Positions 1 to 13,906 of a stretch of 64,000 bases of DNA are shown here, piece by piece (position 1 is the first letter of the stretch; each line of letters begins with the position of its first letter). Source of the DNA: Plumapathes pennacea (Eukaryota > Cnidaria > Anthozoa > Antipatharia > Myriopathidae). Location: the NCBI GenBank assembly GCA_964036295.1, contig OZ038462.1, forward strand, positions 2,735,501 to 2,799,500, read 5' to 3'. A program made the position numbers and the translations under genes. The notes beneath the pieces are model-generated. The model had not been told where the DNA came from and did not search any database. It worked only from the letters and a program-made list of their open reading frames with translations.

Positions 1-1745
1 TTTCAAAGTAGGCAACAAAGACCCTGCTTCATTTATGTTCAGTCAAGTGTCAATACTTGAACAATCATATGCAAATACTTCGAATTGCGGCTTTTTTTCC
101 CGCTTTGGCGGTCCGGCCGGGGTACAGTGGTCTGAGCACGAATGCGTTAATAAATTCGCCTCACAAATTGCTGGGACATCTAGACTGGAAAAACTTACTG
201 GAAGTGGCGCAGAAAGTTGATGTAGGTCACTTCGCCGGCAGCATTTTTTTGATTGTGTAATTTATATTGTAGAGGCAGTGTGTATAACGATCGATCCAAT
301 CTAACTCCAACTTTCCCGAGAGTTTCGAGGGATTCTGATTGTTGACACGTAGGCCCATACTGAGTGCTTGTATACTGACCTACACATGCAGCTATATATA
401 CATCCTACACAAACACTACGGCTCTACTGTAAAAAAAACTGTACAGCCCCGTTCAGACCAAATAACGGATCCACGCAGACCTACATAGCACTATGCCGGC
501 CTATAGTGCAGTTACAGTTTTATACAGCCCTAACAGTTAACAATTATTCACCTCCACTTCGGCGAATAATTGTTTTAGTATATACCACACAAGTTTAATA
601 GCCAACTGCCAAATAGCTATTTTATTTCCGACAAAAGTGGGCAAAAATTGGGCTCGCGTGCCATTTTATTTTACCGGAAGCCGTCGGGAGGTGAATAATT
701 GTTTTAGTATATACCACACAAGTTTAATAGCCAACTGCCAAATAGCTATTTTATTTCCGACAAAAGTGGGCAAAAATTGGGTTCGCGCGCCATTTTGTTT
801 TACCGGAATCCGCCGGGAGGTGAATAGTACTTGATATTCCGAGATTGGGGAGCCAATCAGAGGGCGCGAAAAGCACTATTCACTTGTGTGGTACATACTA
901 ATACTTTTTACCGCTGAAGTGGAACTTAGTCGAGACAAATTTAACCAAGAATTTTATTGTCATCCTTGAAAATTGGAATCAGTGAAAAGAATATCAATTA
1001 ACTTTCTATACTGGTAATCTTTGTTTGACGGCCATTGATGCTTTTTAGGGAAAACAAAAAAAAAATATATATATATATATATATATTCGGCGGAACTAAA
1101 CTAAGTGGCAGAAACTGGCTTCCTACTGAAGTAAACTATCACCTCCGTTGACGTAAGCCGTCTCTAGAATGCGTTGGGCTATATGATTCACCGAGATTGT
1201 TCTTGGATTTCCTGTTCTCAGATCGCATAATGGTACTTTCCTCTGAAATAAGATAATAGCATAATTCAATTTTAATTGAAAGACGTTTGTAAAGGATACA
1301 ATATAATCTCACAAGTATAAGTTAATCCATCGGGGTTCTGAATTTCAGATTCCACAAGACACTAAATTATATAAGACACCGTTAGACCACGCAATACACC
1401 ACTCTACTCTGCTCTGTCGTCCGCTGTAACACACACCATTTCACACTGCACTAAATGATATTAATTAGACACTATTAGCCGACTACACTATACACTGCTC
1501 TACACTAAACCGGCCACCACTCTAAACTGCACCAAGTTACATTAGACCACTGGCAAGATCTCAATATCTCGGAAGTGTCGCTTTTGGTACCATATTTCAA
1601 GCGCAGATAAGAACATCTTCTCGGTAGCTAATAGAGCATTTTAGTTATCAATAGTGCCTTTCAAAGATTGAAAAATGATTTTAAGTACTAAAGGGCCACC
1701 TTGAATTCTCGTTTCAGTAGCACTTTAACAACTGGCCTTATAGAC
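1..1745. other. Region downstream of gene A; repeats, no gene seen
   Basis: This flank holds the probable 3' UTR of gene A, an inverted-repeat element at 554-922, an AT microsatellite at about 1062-1086, and a degenerate cactc/tacac-type array at about 1390-1560. I found no exon or clear polyadenylation signal. Confidence 0.5.
554..922. mobile_element. MITE-like TIR element with internal tandem duplication
   Basis: The left end (ccacttcggcgaataattg, from 554) and the right end (reverse complement starting ccacttcagcgg, ending at 922) are imperfect inverted repeats of about 45 bp that share ttagtat..accacacaagt. Inside, a unit of about 129 bp starting gaataattgttttag is repeated at 563 and 692. 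No coding capacity was seen. Confidence 0.75.
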
Positions 1746-4700
1746 TTACTCAGTCTCGACGCCGTATGTGCGTCCGATCCTGGCCATCTCCTCTTTGTCT
1801 GGTTGCAGGAGAGTGTTAATGCGCTGGACAAAGGAAAACGAGAAATAAATGTTACTTCACTAAGAGAAAAACAAAAGGTCCCTTATCTGCCATCCTGTGA
1901 GTGTTCTGTGCTAATAACGTGTTACGGTTTCTCTTTAAAAAAAATCACAGCAAAATGTCTCAATGTAGAGCAATTAGTTGCAGTAGTACGACTGGCTTAT
2001 GGCTTTGTTGCATATCCGCAGACTAAAGTTTCGTTAATAAAGTTTATGCCTGTAATTCTATAATTGCCATGTTCCACTGTCAAAGTCAAACTTCTTAACA
2101 GTGCAAAAATAGGGCCTACTCCGGGTTCTAAAGTTGCCTTAAGTCGTCCTAAGTCACTGTAAGCCGCAGTGAACAGAGTCTCCTGAAATATCTTAAACCA
2201 ATGAATAAAAAAGTTAGCCTTTACCAACTGGCCTTAAGTCGCCGCAGTGAAAACTGCTGGATTTTCTTAAGTTGCCTTAAGTTGCCTTCAGTCGCCTTCG
2301 GTCGCCCGGGTAAAAATTGCTGTATTTCCTTAGGACCCGGAGTAAACCTAAATAGCTCTTGTACTCATCAAGAGCGTTCATCGAATGACTTTGACACATC
2401 GACACATAGAGCTTTTATAAAAAAATATATTTGACATTTCCGATTGTATGCGTTTTATACGTTGAATCAAACTTGTGATAGTGAAAGGGTTAAACCAACT
2501 GACACTGAAACGGTTAATGGAAATTAGCCGCCAAAATCACGAGGCGCACAAAAGTACACGGAGGTTTTGTTCTTGGTTGTGCCTTCTTTGGCACTGATTG
2601 GTCAGAGGTGGATGTCTTACCTCGACTACGGTTCCAGAAGTGAAGTTGACGTAGTAGTAAAGTGCATACCCCGGTACGCACAAGAGAGATGTTATGCACA
2701 GCATCCAGCCCACGAACTCGGCCCAGGGTGGAAAGCGGTAATCACCATAAGTAATGCCGGACCAGTAAATGCAGTTCCACAAGAAAATCACCTGTGGGAG
2801 GAGGGGAGGAACACGTTTTGTGTTGTAATGATCAGTGCAGCAGAAATTCAAGCGACACACTTATGCTACAGCCATCATTTACACTGCTAACAGTTGCTTC
2901 TGTCGCTACTATGGTACAACCACTGTTACTACTGTATACATCTGCTAGTCCACACTTTTACTAGTCTACTATTGCTGCTCCTACTAGAGTGATTTCAATA
3001 AACCCGTGAAACAGTTTTTATTAGTGAGGGTGTACTAGTATCTAGTAGAGAGTATTTGTCTATATCTTTGATTCGAAACAAAATGTTGCGATATTGGGAA
3101 ATTGAATATCCGAAGTGGCCGCGATCCGACCGCTAGCAAGTGTTAATGTCCGCGTCGATACAAATATATTGAAGACATATCTACGGAACGTCACTAAAAA
3201 CACGCGAGTCGACGTCAACTCAAGGCAATTTCTTGTCCTTTCACCGAACAAATGCGTCCATGCAGGCTCATTAGTTTTTGCTCATTAGTTTTTACAAATT
3301 ATGACAATTCTAGGCTCCTCTCGCACAGCTCAACACGCCAATCAAGTGCCCACATTGTTTCTTTTATATGGGCAAGAGTCTAGTTTACTGTGAGTTTTGT
3401 GTAGGGGCTTTTGAGAAGAATTTCCGGTGGCAAATAAACATAGTCCATTGCCGTATAGTCTGACATCTACTTGGAGTGTGTACGTGTCTCTAATAGTCTC
3501 TAATAGTGTAGTATCTGTTTCACGGGTTTATTGAAATCACTCTATTATTACCACTACTCTCACCAATACTCTCACTACTACTCTCACTACTACCACTACC
3601 ACTAGCTGCTACATTACCGTTGTCACTGCTGCTCCTATTACAGTACTATAGACAATGCCTTGCTGACTGCTTTTTGCTTTACCAATTTTTTTCTGTTACC
3701 AATATCGACCAATACTAGACATTACCAAGATTATTGTAGGGGAAATGTACTTCCAACAGACTCGGAAAAACATATTGGGAGGGTGTCCGATCATGGACTC
3801 GATGTTTTTGGAGAATCTCTCAGTTCCTACGGAAAACGCGGGTGTTCAGTTAATGACATGACATAATCAATGACATTATTCATTACATCACATAATATCG
3901 TATCCTATCTTATCTACTGTATTATATGTCTATCAAAATGTCACATCAGGTCACCGACAGAAATGTCTATTATCATATAGACACAAGTGTTTTACTGAAA
4001 AAATGAAATCCATACGAAACTACATCCGGTACCTGAGTGGCGTATTTTCCATATCTTCACTAGTGAGGATATCGATGGCATCATTTCCCGCTTTTACACG
4101 GTTGTTTTAGCATTTTCTCGTAAAACACTCTTTTTATATGATAAAAAGAAAGTTACACGGCGGCTTGAAGTTGTGGATTTTATTTTCTCGGGTTAAAAAC
4201 AAAATTGTTACTCTCTCGTGCAGCGCTCGTTCGTAAAATATTGTACCACTCGAAAATAAAATTCATATCTTCGCGCCGCCGTGTAATATCCTCTATTTCG
4301 ACGACATCAATAAAGGTTGTGCACATTACGCACCGTAAAACCAACCGATACCAATGACCTCCAGGAGAGCAACAAGAATTAAGGAAATCCCGCCACTTTG
4401 ATAGTCGAACATCTGGAACACATACACGCCGCCCTGTGTAGAGGGGCGAAAGGTAAGGCATGGGCCCAATTTAATTAAAAGAACATCTAAAGAGACCTTC
4501 TCACCGCAGATGCTTTGCGCGCCCAGTGGCAGACAGCAGTCATTTTCGTATCATGCGAAAGTGGCGGATTCTCATGTTTTCTACGTTTTATCGGGGAAGT
4601 TATTAGCAAGAACTCAGAAAGTGTATTGAGTACGACAAGCAGCGACAGTCAGATTGATCAGTCACAACGTAGGCGCCTCTGAAAAGTCAAGCTAGGAATT

Positions 4701-7700
4701 TGTAGATAATTTTTATTCTTTTATTGTTTTTAATATTTTTTATTGTCTATTATTTATATTTATATTTATATTTATTACTATTATTTAAAAATTTCATTAT
4801 ATTATCATGGTAACCGTCAGCAAGTCAAAGATGCAAGTCGGCATGCCACACGACGTCACAACTTACCTGAGTCACGTGTGCTATTCCCAGTAAATAGCAA
4901 ATAACACAGAAGCCCAGTGTGATGACAGACTTGTACCGCTCGAAGCGTGGAGAAGCTTCAGTCATCACAGTAGTACAGGTTTCTACTCCAACAAACTGCA
5001 GAAATACATCAATATTGATCTATCAGCTAAATGATCCCTCTCAATCTGCCAGCGAAACAAAATGGCAGTTTTTGGACATACTGTAGTAGAGATATACTGG
5101 CATCAACAAACCTTATTTGAGAGATATGCTTGTCATCAACTTATCTATCTATACATGAACTCCCAAGAGTCGGGTCAAGTTCAACTTTCTCTTTCAATTT
5201 CACCAGACATATATATCACACAATATGGAAAACTTGGCTTTTAAAACTTTGCTCGGTTGACAACTGATTAAATTATCAATTCAGTCTCACAGAAACATGT
5301 AAGGTTTCTTTGTGAAGAGAGAATCGGAAGTGTCATGCAGTTCTACTTACCTGACTGTCCAATCCAAGATTGAACAACATGAAGAAAAAGAGGAAAGCCC
5401 AGAATGGTGAAGCGGGCATTTCATTGATCCCCTGGGGATATGCAACGAATGCAAGTCCAGGGCCTAAAGATGTAAGACACACACTGTAAATTACCATAAG
5501 AATGTGGCCGGTATGTGGTCGGAAAGTCCGGAAGCACTTTCGACCAATCAGAACGTACAAAGAACTAATCGGCAACAAGTGACTTGTTTTGCTCATGATT
5601 GGCTGAGAAGAGAGACTAATCTTCTGATTGGTAACTGTGTATTGGATAACTTTCATGGAAAAATTACAAAGACAAAATCAAAGCCTCAACAAAATAATTT
5701 TCGACTTTCATCGGTAAATCCCAAGTTATGAGGTTGGACAGGGGAGGTGAGGAATGACAGTTTCGTTTCATTACCTCCTTTTACGACCTCGTCCACGTTC
5801 AACTGCAGCTTGTGAGCTGCAAATCCCATCGTTGTAAAGATAACAAAGCCAGCAAAAAGGCTTGTGCCACAGTTAATCAGCGATACAATGAAAGTGTCCC
5901 TGTATGGAATAGACATAAATTAGGTAGAGTCTATATTTTTTAAAACTCACTTTCAGGCTAATTAAAGGGGCCCTTGCGTGCCGAAATCCTTGAAACCGCC
6001 ATTTTTGAGGCTTTCGAAAGTCAAAAAATGAATAGGAATCCATTTCCATCCGGTTCGTTTGAGAAGAAAATTAGTTTCTTTTGATCTAAAAGTGCAAATA
6101 GACTATTTTTCTTTTGTTTAATTACATTCTTTCGTGTTGGGAACCAAATTCAACCTTTAATATTTTCCAGATGTAAACAAAAACGTTGAAAATGCTGAGA
6201 GAGCCCCTTTAACATTGCGTATCAGTCAAGGTAAGGATTTCCACTGTTTCAATCTTAAAGGACTGTAGAGGGGTCAGAAAGAACTTATACATAAACCATG
6301 CTGCTTTAAATGACTCACTTTTCACAGTTGTTTCTGAATTTGTTATAGCTTCCGTATGTGATGAGCCCGCCAAAGCCAACGCTGAGCGAGAAAAAGATCT
6401 GGCCAGCGGCGTCCACCCACACCTGCAGATGCAAAATAACTTCAATAACCCCATCAGGTCAGGTCATGGTGAAGATCATCATGGTGGTGGTGGTGGTGGT
6501 GGTGATAAAAATCATGGTGTAATGATGGTGTGGTAATATTGATAAGTGGTGATGGTGATGATTATCATAATCATGTTCAAGAATAGCTCAAAGAAGGATA
6601 TATCCTAATCTTGAACGTCCTTACCCCAGGGCTTTTCAATTTGCTGAAATCTGGGTCGAGATAGAAGGTCACCCCATCTTTAGCACCGGGTAGCGTGGCG
6701 CCCCTGATCAGGAGGATAAAAAGCACAAGATACGGGAACGTAGCTGTGAAGTACACAACCTGCCAATAAAAAATATCACAGAGGAAATAATTAATTAAAA
6801 CGAGTTGAAGGACCAAGCTTGAGACAGAATATAATGATCAGTTCACGGTGATATTTTCTGAGAAAAAAAATATATAAATGTTAGGATTTTCTTGACTTCT
6901 TGAAATCGTATTGAGACCTGCTTGAGTTAGGCCATTCTTGTTTAATTCCTTGTTTCACATGTAATAAACATGAAACATTCCTGCGGGTGAGATAGTTACA
7001 CAGTTAAGTCCTGGTTGTATCCATGTAACGAGCAGTGAGCTTACTTTTCCCGCCGACTTGATTCCTTTCCAGACACAAAAGTAAACAATAATCCACGCCA
7101 GCAGAAGGCACATTGCTAATTCCAGGCGAACCTCTCCAGCATGGCCTATTCCGTCAGATAGTTGAAGCACGTGGTCACTGTATAAGGGTATGGGAGGTTC
7201 TATTAACATAAAGTGAAATCTCAGAAAATGGGCTTCGAACAGAAGCAAGAACTAATAGCCGCAAGAGAAAAACATTCGCACAGAAGATATACATAAAGAA
7301 AGACAAACTGAGACAGCCGGCAGAAACAGATTAACAACGTACAAAAAAAAAAAAAAAATGAAACTGTGTTTTATAGCATTGATTATTTATTCTTAGAAAC
7401 GCACCACAGGAGCCGTGTCTCTGTACCTATTTATAAAACGGCTTTTTAACCGGCCAATCATTGCGTGCGTAGTATCATAGCTATTTTATAAATTGTTATT
7501 ACAAAGATATCGATAAAATAATCGCGAGTTTCTTTAGTCCTAAAAACTGATATCTTCATTTTCATCAAAATATCTTCACATGTGAAAAGGGAAATAATAT
7601 CTTCGCCGTGCGCGCAATTTTTGAAGTGAGTGAGTCCTGACAGGTAATAAGAACCTTAATTAAAATAAGTATTTGTTCGGAATATTTTATGGAATTTACG

Positions 7701-10700
7701 TAATATAACAAACAGAACATTGATCAACACTCAAACATAAAATTCGTATCTCCGGACATAGAAGATAAAAAGACAGGAACAGATATAGGGTACGTTCGAT
7801 CTGGTTTATTCAGGAATAGCCCAGCTGAAATGTTCCAAAGTGTTGCTTGTTGCGAAAAAATTTTTTGTTCAAATTTGTTTTAAAAACCTCTCCACTGACA
7901 TTGCGAACAGATATTGATGTATTGCTACCCAAGTCAACTCCAATCCAAAAATATATATACCCATCAAAATCGCTATACCTATTCCGGAATAAGCCCATCG
8001 AACGCGCCTTAAGAGAAAGAAAGGCTGAGACAGCCGCATACAAAAACCGGGATAAAAACAGCAAGGGCTACAATACTATCAGGGACCGTACGAGAAAACG
8101 AGAAGCAGACAGAGACAAATAGAGAGCCCAAGAAAAGCCAATATGACAAGTCTTAAAGAATTAAACAATGCGCGGGAGTAGGTTAGACATTCACAGCAGC
8201 AGGAAAGCGAAACACCATTGGCTTACTTGAAGTATTGTTCCTCTGGAGATTCGTATTTGAGCCCACAGTTCTCCGGCTGGCCATTAGCAACGCAGTCAAA
8301 CTTTTCATTTACGCGTGTGGAGCTATAGAAGGAATTTTAAACTTAGAACTTGCAATCTTGGTATAGTCTTATTTAATAGCTACAGTCTCACATGTGGATG
8401 TGCCTATTTCGTAGTTTAGACTTTGAACATGTACTGACTTTCGTGGAGGCTAAAAAAATTAAAGAAATTTCAGGGCCAACTATAGAGGCTGTATGAATAT
8501 TCAACCAGCCATTACTGATGTGGCTTTTGCCTCAACGCACCTCTTGTTCATGTTTGTGTGACAAGCAAACTTTACAAATCCACAAAAACAATATTGGTTT
8601 TGCTTTTGCTCCTAACTGTAGCCGACAATCTTTATCAAGCAGAACGTATGACACTAAATATTATATATTATTATATAGGGAAAAGGGGCACTTCCTGTGA
8701 TTGGCTATACGGAGAGGCCCCTAACGTAAATAAAAAGGTAAAAACTATAGAAAACAGAAGATTTTTGTAATTTTAAGGGTGAGTAGGATCGGTCGGCAAA
8801 AGAAATCGTATTGGCATTTCAAAGGGATTCTGGTACTGGTCCTTCGATGCCTGTTGTGTGTGGTTTTTCTAGACATTTTCTTATTCAAAGGCATAGAAAA
8901 GAAGCCATTTTTTTACTAGAGGTATATCAAGCGTCACTATTTTAAACTATTTTATAGGATAAGAGGTTTTAAGCCTGAGCAGAGCAATTCCTTCTAGCCT
9001 CCTCCTCCAGACCCACAGTCCTCAAAACAAACACTGCTGCATGCGTTTCTATTGGCAATCTTACGTGCACGTTAAGTTGCTGTTCCACTTGTTGTCACAT
9101 CCCTGCCATGGTGGATCTTTCCTCCAAGCGGCGAACATGTAGAAAAAGGTCCAAGCCATAATGACATTATAGTACACACTGCACAAGAATGTGATAATGA
9201 GCATAGCCAAACCGATTCCTGGAAGAGCAAGAGAAGGAAAAGAAGAAAAAGTAATAGAAGAAATAGTTGACACGGTATTTGAGAAAAGCTCGTCTTCCAC
9301 ACCTCGTGAAAATCCGAGCAAATACAAATCGATCAACAGCTCTAAGGCGCTGTTACGTTGTGCAGTTTTTCTTAGCAGCTTGTCTCGCAATGGTTGAAAA
9401 TTTACTGTTACAGTTGCAGACGCAATGGCGTTGCGAGACAAGTTGCTGAAAAAACTGCACAGTGTAAACAGGGCCTTTAGTTCCCGAAAGACCTAATTTT
9501 TCGCGAAAATCTTTCATTAATCATTCATTGTATGAAAAAAGAGTAGATCTGCATTCTGCAGTCCCAGGCATTTACAATGATGTATAATACGTATACGCAA
9601 TATCCTTACATGTACTAAAATATGACTCTTGTTTGTTTACTAAAACGAATAATGTCTCTCTTATATATAAATGAAATTATACTCCCCTTGAATTATCAGT
9701 CAACAACTGACAGTGTAAATTACGTCATAGATATAGTGGGGATTGAAGGGTTAATAACACAAGCCAAAGCTCACCTCCAAACATTGGACAAACTGCGGCC
9801 CAGGCTCCCACAACTCCTCTCTGCACATACTGACCGAGTGCGACCTCAAGGTAGAAGATGGGGATGCCACAGAAAATCAAGCAGATGACGTAAGGGATCA
9901 AGAAGGATGCTGGGTAAAAGAAAATAGTTGCCGTGTAAGAAGGGCGTTCGAATATTGCGTTTCCCGCGCTTTCTGATTTGGTCCAAACATTTGGCGGTAA
10001 GGATTGAGCAAAACCAAACGCAATTTGGTCACGCTGTTCTCACGGAGCCGTTTTCGCACGACTGTCGAAAGTAATCGTGGGATTGCTTTAGTTTTGCGTT
10101 TGCTACGCTTTTGGGTTGGCGCAACTTTAGGCTTGGGAGCATATTTGGACAATAAGAAACAAAAATTAATAATAATAACAAAGTACACTAGGAATGCGAT
10201 CTTCTCACGCAAGCAACTGGAGCGTTGACGTTTCCTCGCACAGTTGATTGGTTGCGTGACAGTGAAACGGCAGGGAATGCGGAAGTGGGGTCAGTTGTCA
10301 GACATAAGTACACAAAGTAGGGCCTTGATCAACACTCTTAATCAATCAATCACGTTCAGTCTAAATTAATGAAAGACAGCATAATACGTCTGTACACAAG
10401 GCTATGCGACCTAGAATTTTCAAGTTTGGCTAATGCTCAATAAACACATCATCGGCCGCTTAGAATGGAACGCTTTTACCAACCACATTTACTCAATTTA
10501 TTTGGCAGATTCAAACCGGGTCGATCATTCTATAAATACATCCCGTTCTAGTCCCCTGGTACGTGCTTGGAAAACAGTTTTAATACAACAACTGTCATAA
10601 GTAACATTTACTCGCGAAAGGTATAGAGGAGATACAAGTTAAACATTGGAGGGTTTTGATTTCAGATTGCATGTTCAGGTTGGTCGAGCTTTCATCTATC

Positions 10701-12037
10701 GTTTCTGAAAATAAACTGACGACTTTGCATCAAGATCATTCAGTCGCCACAAGAAAGGGCAGGCCCACCGCTCCACTACAGTCAATTTGAACGTCCAACT
10801 TATCCACACGGAAATAATTATTAGGAGGCAAAGGAATGTCTCTTGAGCAACTATTGAACAGGCAAAAATTCCCTGTTTTTGCTGGCTAAAGGCTGGTATA
10901 CAAGCGGTGAAAATCAAATCAGCCGAAATTTTGTCAATTATAGGGGGAAAAGGTTTGCAAAATCCTAACTGTACCAGATTCAACTAAGAATGCGTTCGAT
11001 TGGGTCAGTAATCCAGAATGGCGATCATACTGATTGGTAGGAGCTGAATTATGTCGGTATGTATTAGGAGCTGTTTGAAATGTCAGCATGAAGGTTTTGA
11101 GAACAATCCCGAAAAAAAATTTCCCCCGGAACAAGCAAAACTTTACGATCATTTTAGCTAGTCCTATTCCGGAAAATGGTCAATCGAACGCACCCCAAAG
11201 CCAGACCAACGCGACCGCACAAAAGGTTTGGCCAAAAGCCAAAGGAACTTGTGTACAGATATTAACCCGTGCAATTCATGTCTACGCTTTGAAATGACGA
11301 GAAGCTAAAAACCAGAAAAGTTTTCGTATTAATTTACTTGTTTCAGTCTTGTAATCCTCGAAATACCCGCCATGCACTGTATTGTTGATTTGTGTTGGGT
11401 AGCGTACGCGAAGTTGGCTGCTGAAATCTTTGATTGAGCGGTTTTGAATTTTCTGTTAAGCAAAAGTCAGCCACACAGGCGTGAAAGGCGAGAAAGCCGA
11501 GGTATAAAATGTTCGGTAATAGACCTATAAGCCTGATTTTCACAAGCGACGCAAGCATAAGCACAAGCACAAGTACATACGCAGCGCCAGCACAAAGATC
11601 AACATTTGTTTTTTTTTTTCTTTTACCTTTGTGAATGCACCGCTCGTCGCACGGAAGCACATCGCGCTTTAGCTTGCGTCACTCGTGAAAACGAGCACGG
11701 GTTTCTTCGAAATTATCGTATGTTGAATCCCATTACATCCTTCCCTTTTCCGATATCATGAAACTCGCTCGCAAATTGTAGAGAGTGTTTTCTTACCTCC
11801 GCCATTTTTGTAACATAAGTAAGGGAATCGCCAGACATTCCCAAGGCCCACAGCATAACCGATGCACGACAGAAGGAACTCAATTTTCCGATTCCATCTC
11901 GTTCTTCCACCATGGGTGTCGGCATTCTTGGTATTGGTGTTGTCTGTTCCGACTTCTGTTTCTTCAGCCCGTGTGAGGGTGATGTTGCTTGGGTTTGAGA
12001 CCGGGTAAAGATCAGGGCTTGCGCCTTGTTCGGCCAT
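1746..12037 (-). CDS. Gene A: complete SLC6 Na+/Cl--dependent transporter, 14 exons
   Basis: Exons (minus, 5' to 3'): 12037-11797, 9909-9775, 9218-9065, 8322-8227, 7177-7045, 6759-6625, 6422-6319, 5899-5775, 5463-5351, 4995-4867, 4433-4334, 3826-3726, 2791-2621, 1823-1746. All junctions are GT/AG and phases agree, giving 1815 nt and 604 residues, normal for SLC6. TM1 has [14 protein letters not shown] (about residues 60-73). The position that is Asp in monoamine carriers is Gly64, which points to an amino-acid-type substrate (GABA, glycine, taurine or similar). Family residues tied to Cl- binding are present: IPY in TM2, [10 protein letters not shown] in TM6 and NCGTS in TM7. LGLDSQ ends TM8. 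The second extracellular loop has a Cys pair around an N-L-T glycosylation sequon near residue 173. The protein ends GRTYGVETE, then TAA. It should act in the plasma membrane. The start ATG opens exon 1 about 50 residues before TM1, as usual. The exact substrate is unknown. Confidence 0.93.
2986..3543. mobile_element. Foldback/TIR element in the last-but-one intron of gene A
   Basis: A 29-bp sequence at 2986-3014 (agagtgatttcaataaaccc onward) is repeated in exact reverse complement at 3515-3543. The 500-bp interior has no convincing ORF. This looks like a non-autonomous DNA transposon. Its target-site duplication is not clear because both flanks are degenerate ctact/actct repeats. Confidence 0.8.
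6481..6575. repeat. GGT/GAT microsatellite in a gene A intron
   Basis: A run of ggt triplets grades into gat/atgg-type triplets, between the TM6 and TM5 exons of gene A. Confidence 0.8.
7789..8009. mobile_element. MITE with ...CGTTCGAT ends
   Basis: The left end reads tacgttcgatctggtttatt then caggaatag. The right end reads ctattccggaataagcccat then cgaacgcgcc, the imperfect reverse complement. The element is about 220 bp, non-coding, and lies in an intron of gene A. A relative is at 10991-11192. Confidence 0.7.
9351..9470. repeat. Palindromic hairpin element
   Basis: The arms gtgcagtttttcttagcagc + ttgtctcgcaa and ttgcgagacaagttgctgaa + aaaactgcac are near-complementary around a short loop, inside the gene A intron between its second and third exons. 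This is consistent with a small foldback MITE. Confidence 0.7.
10991..11192. mobile_element. MITE with TGCGTTCGATTG ends
   Basis: The left end tgcgttcgattg (10991) and right end caatcgaacgca (11181-11192) are perfect 12-bp inverted repeats. Internal similarity (ccgga/ccaga, gatcat) links it to the element at 7789-8009. It lies in intron 1 of gene A. Confidence 0.7.
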
Positions 12038-13139
12038 CGTGAACGAAAGAAGAGTTTCGCGGCCTGCGAGGGCGGTTGATTTGCCAAGGTCTCAAGTTCT
12101 GTTTTCGCGAGATTTGAATGCTTGTAATTCTTTGTGGGCTGTGACTCATTTCTTTTGTGTCAGAGGTCAGGTAAACAAAAACCCACACACGTTCATTTCA
12201 AGTTCGTTTTTACAACAACTAAAAACAGAGATTCTTTCGCGATTGTAATCGTTTGTTCCCCACCTGACGTTCTGACTTTCTTTGTTCAGCTGGACGTCCG
12301 ATCAAGCAAATCCAGGTTTCCCTCGCCCTCTTGACGGTTTTGCCCAAAGACAAACCACATAAAATCTTGTTTTCAGCTTAAAACCTAATCCTTCAAGGAC
12401 GTTGATTTAAGAGCAAAACCTTCCTGTTTCAGAAATAAAAGATGACATCATAATACAGTGGCCCTAAACACTCCTCCATTTCCGACATGTCTGTTGCCCA
12501 ATGCTTCAAAGCGAGGCCTAGTGCGAAACGGCTTTTTAGTATAAAGACCACTTTCACTCTACAATTTTTGGTGTTAAAAGTGAAATCGGAGTTATTCAAA
12601 TGCTTATTATTTACTTATCTCGCGTGCGGTAGCCTGCGCCCACATCTGAACTAAACACGGTACAGCGGTTGATTCGGACGCGAGTTTCTGCGAAAATTAT
12701 TGTTTGTGGAACCACGGACGACCACCCTTTGGAATAGTCACCAAGCGTAAATTTTCGCCCAAATAAATCAAATGCCCTCCAAACGTCCCTGTACAGGTTG
12801 TTAGTAAAGTAGCACACTTTGTGAAAAATCTCCCGAAACGTAAGTTCAGCTGGTCCGTTCAGTTGGCTTGTGTACTGCTTGATATAATTTCAGTTTCCGT
12901 GTGGTTCAGTGGAGTGCTTGAAATTCTTGGTCATGACAAACACAATTTTACATGGTTACTACGTTTATTTTTCCAAAACTTCCAGATTCTTTATTCTCGT
13001 GGCTGTTTGCTAATAGCAACGGTAGCCTGCGAATACAGCCGTAGCCCGTCGGGCAGCTGCAACGGCCTATTGGAGCTTTTGTAGTTCCTATTTGAACATG
13101 GTTTTCCCAGAGTGATGGCTGTAGGATCACGAGGAGGAA

Positions 13140-13905
13140 ACCTACCAGGAATGCGGCCGAGTAGAAATTTCTGCATGTCAACCATTTTACACGTTCAAAA
13201 AAGAACTTCTCTCGCCAGCCTCTGAGCTATTCTTGGGTTGTAATCTATATCTGAAGGAAGTTTAGAATAGAAAGACATCGTGGCCATGTTAGATCCACTT
13301 ACAATTATAGACGTCCTCCAACAGTATGTACATGCACAGACATAACTTGACATGAACTACTTGAGTGTTTGATCGACTATAACTTTATTATTGGGATCAC
13401 GCCGATTACATCGGGTCTGTGCTAAACAATAACATGAACAATACGCAGAGAATGCTATTGTATTTCATACAGAGCAAAAAGAAAACAAAAAATTGAAAAA
13501 CCTACTTTTTCCCCCGAGCCTGCGAAGGTCATTTTCCCCGCCACCCATTATCTAGATAACAGTACCCGCCATGTTACCCGTACACCGCAGCGCGGAAATA
13601 CATTTTCGATCCTGCGATAACCTTAAACAGCGCTTAGCGGTCACTGCACAAAAAATTAGAAACAGTAGGGAAGTCAAATGGCTTTCGCAGTTCGTGTAGT
13701 AGCCAGAAACATCAAACTTAAGACTTCATGTTCAAGTGAAAATTGGGTCCACATATTTTCTGACGTAAGTTTCGTGCAAGAATGAAGCTTACACACAAAT
13801 TGTTTTTTCTGGTTATAGATAGTAAATATGTCAATTGACCAACAGGAGTGACATCAAACAACATATTTCCGCGTTACATGCACTAAGTACCCCACAAAAG
13901 ATTAC
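13140..13905. repeat. Segmental duplication copy 1 (partner 39836-40630)
   Basis: Long runs match the 39.84-40.63 kb segment with only scattered substitutions and small indels, for example gtagaaatttctgcatgtca and ccgattacatcgggtctg. A shorter piece recurs at about 54330-54500. The copy here lacks the atggccgccatgacgtcatt stretch found in the other two. Confidence 0.85.
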
Positions 13906-13906
13906 C

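Noticed and set aside
9061-9441. 126-codon minus ORF read from its own ATG
   Set aside because: Only residues from the acceptor at 9218 onward are an SLC6 TM3 exon; the upstream part is intron and a hairpin repeat.
11343-12087. Other minus ORFs overlapping gene A exon 1 and intron 1
   Set aside because: Out-of-frame shadows of exon 1 or intronic sequence without family motifs.
12948-13185. Minus ORFs containing CRNFYSAAFLVGFLL
   Set aside because: The sequence lies in a duplicated non-coding segment (also at 39.8 kb), and the frame is not kept in the other copy.
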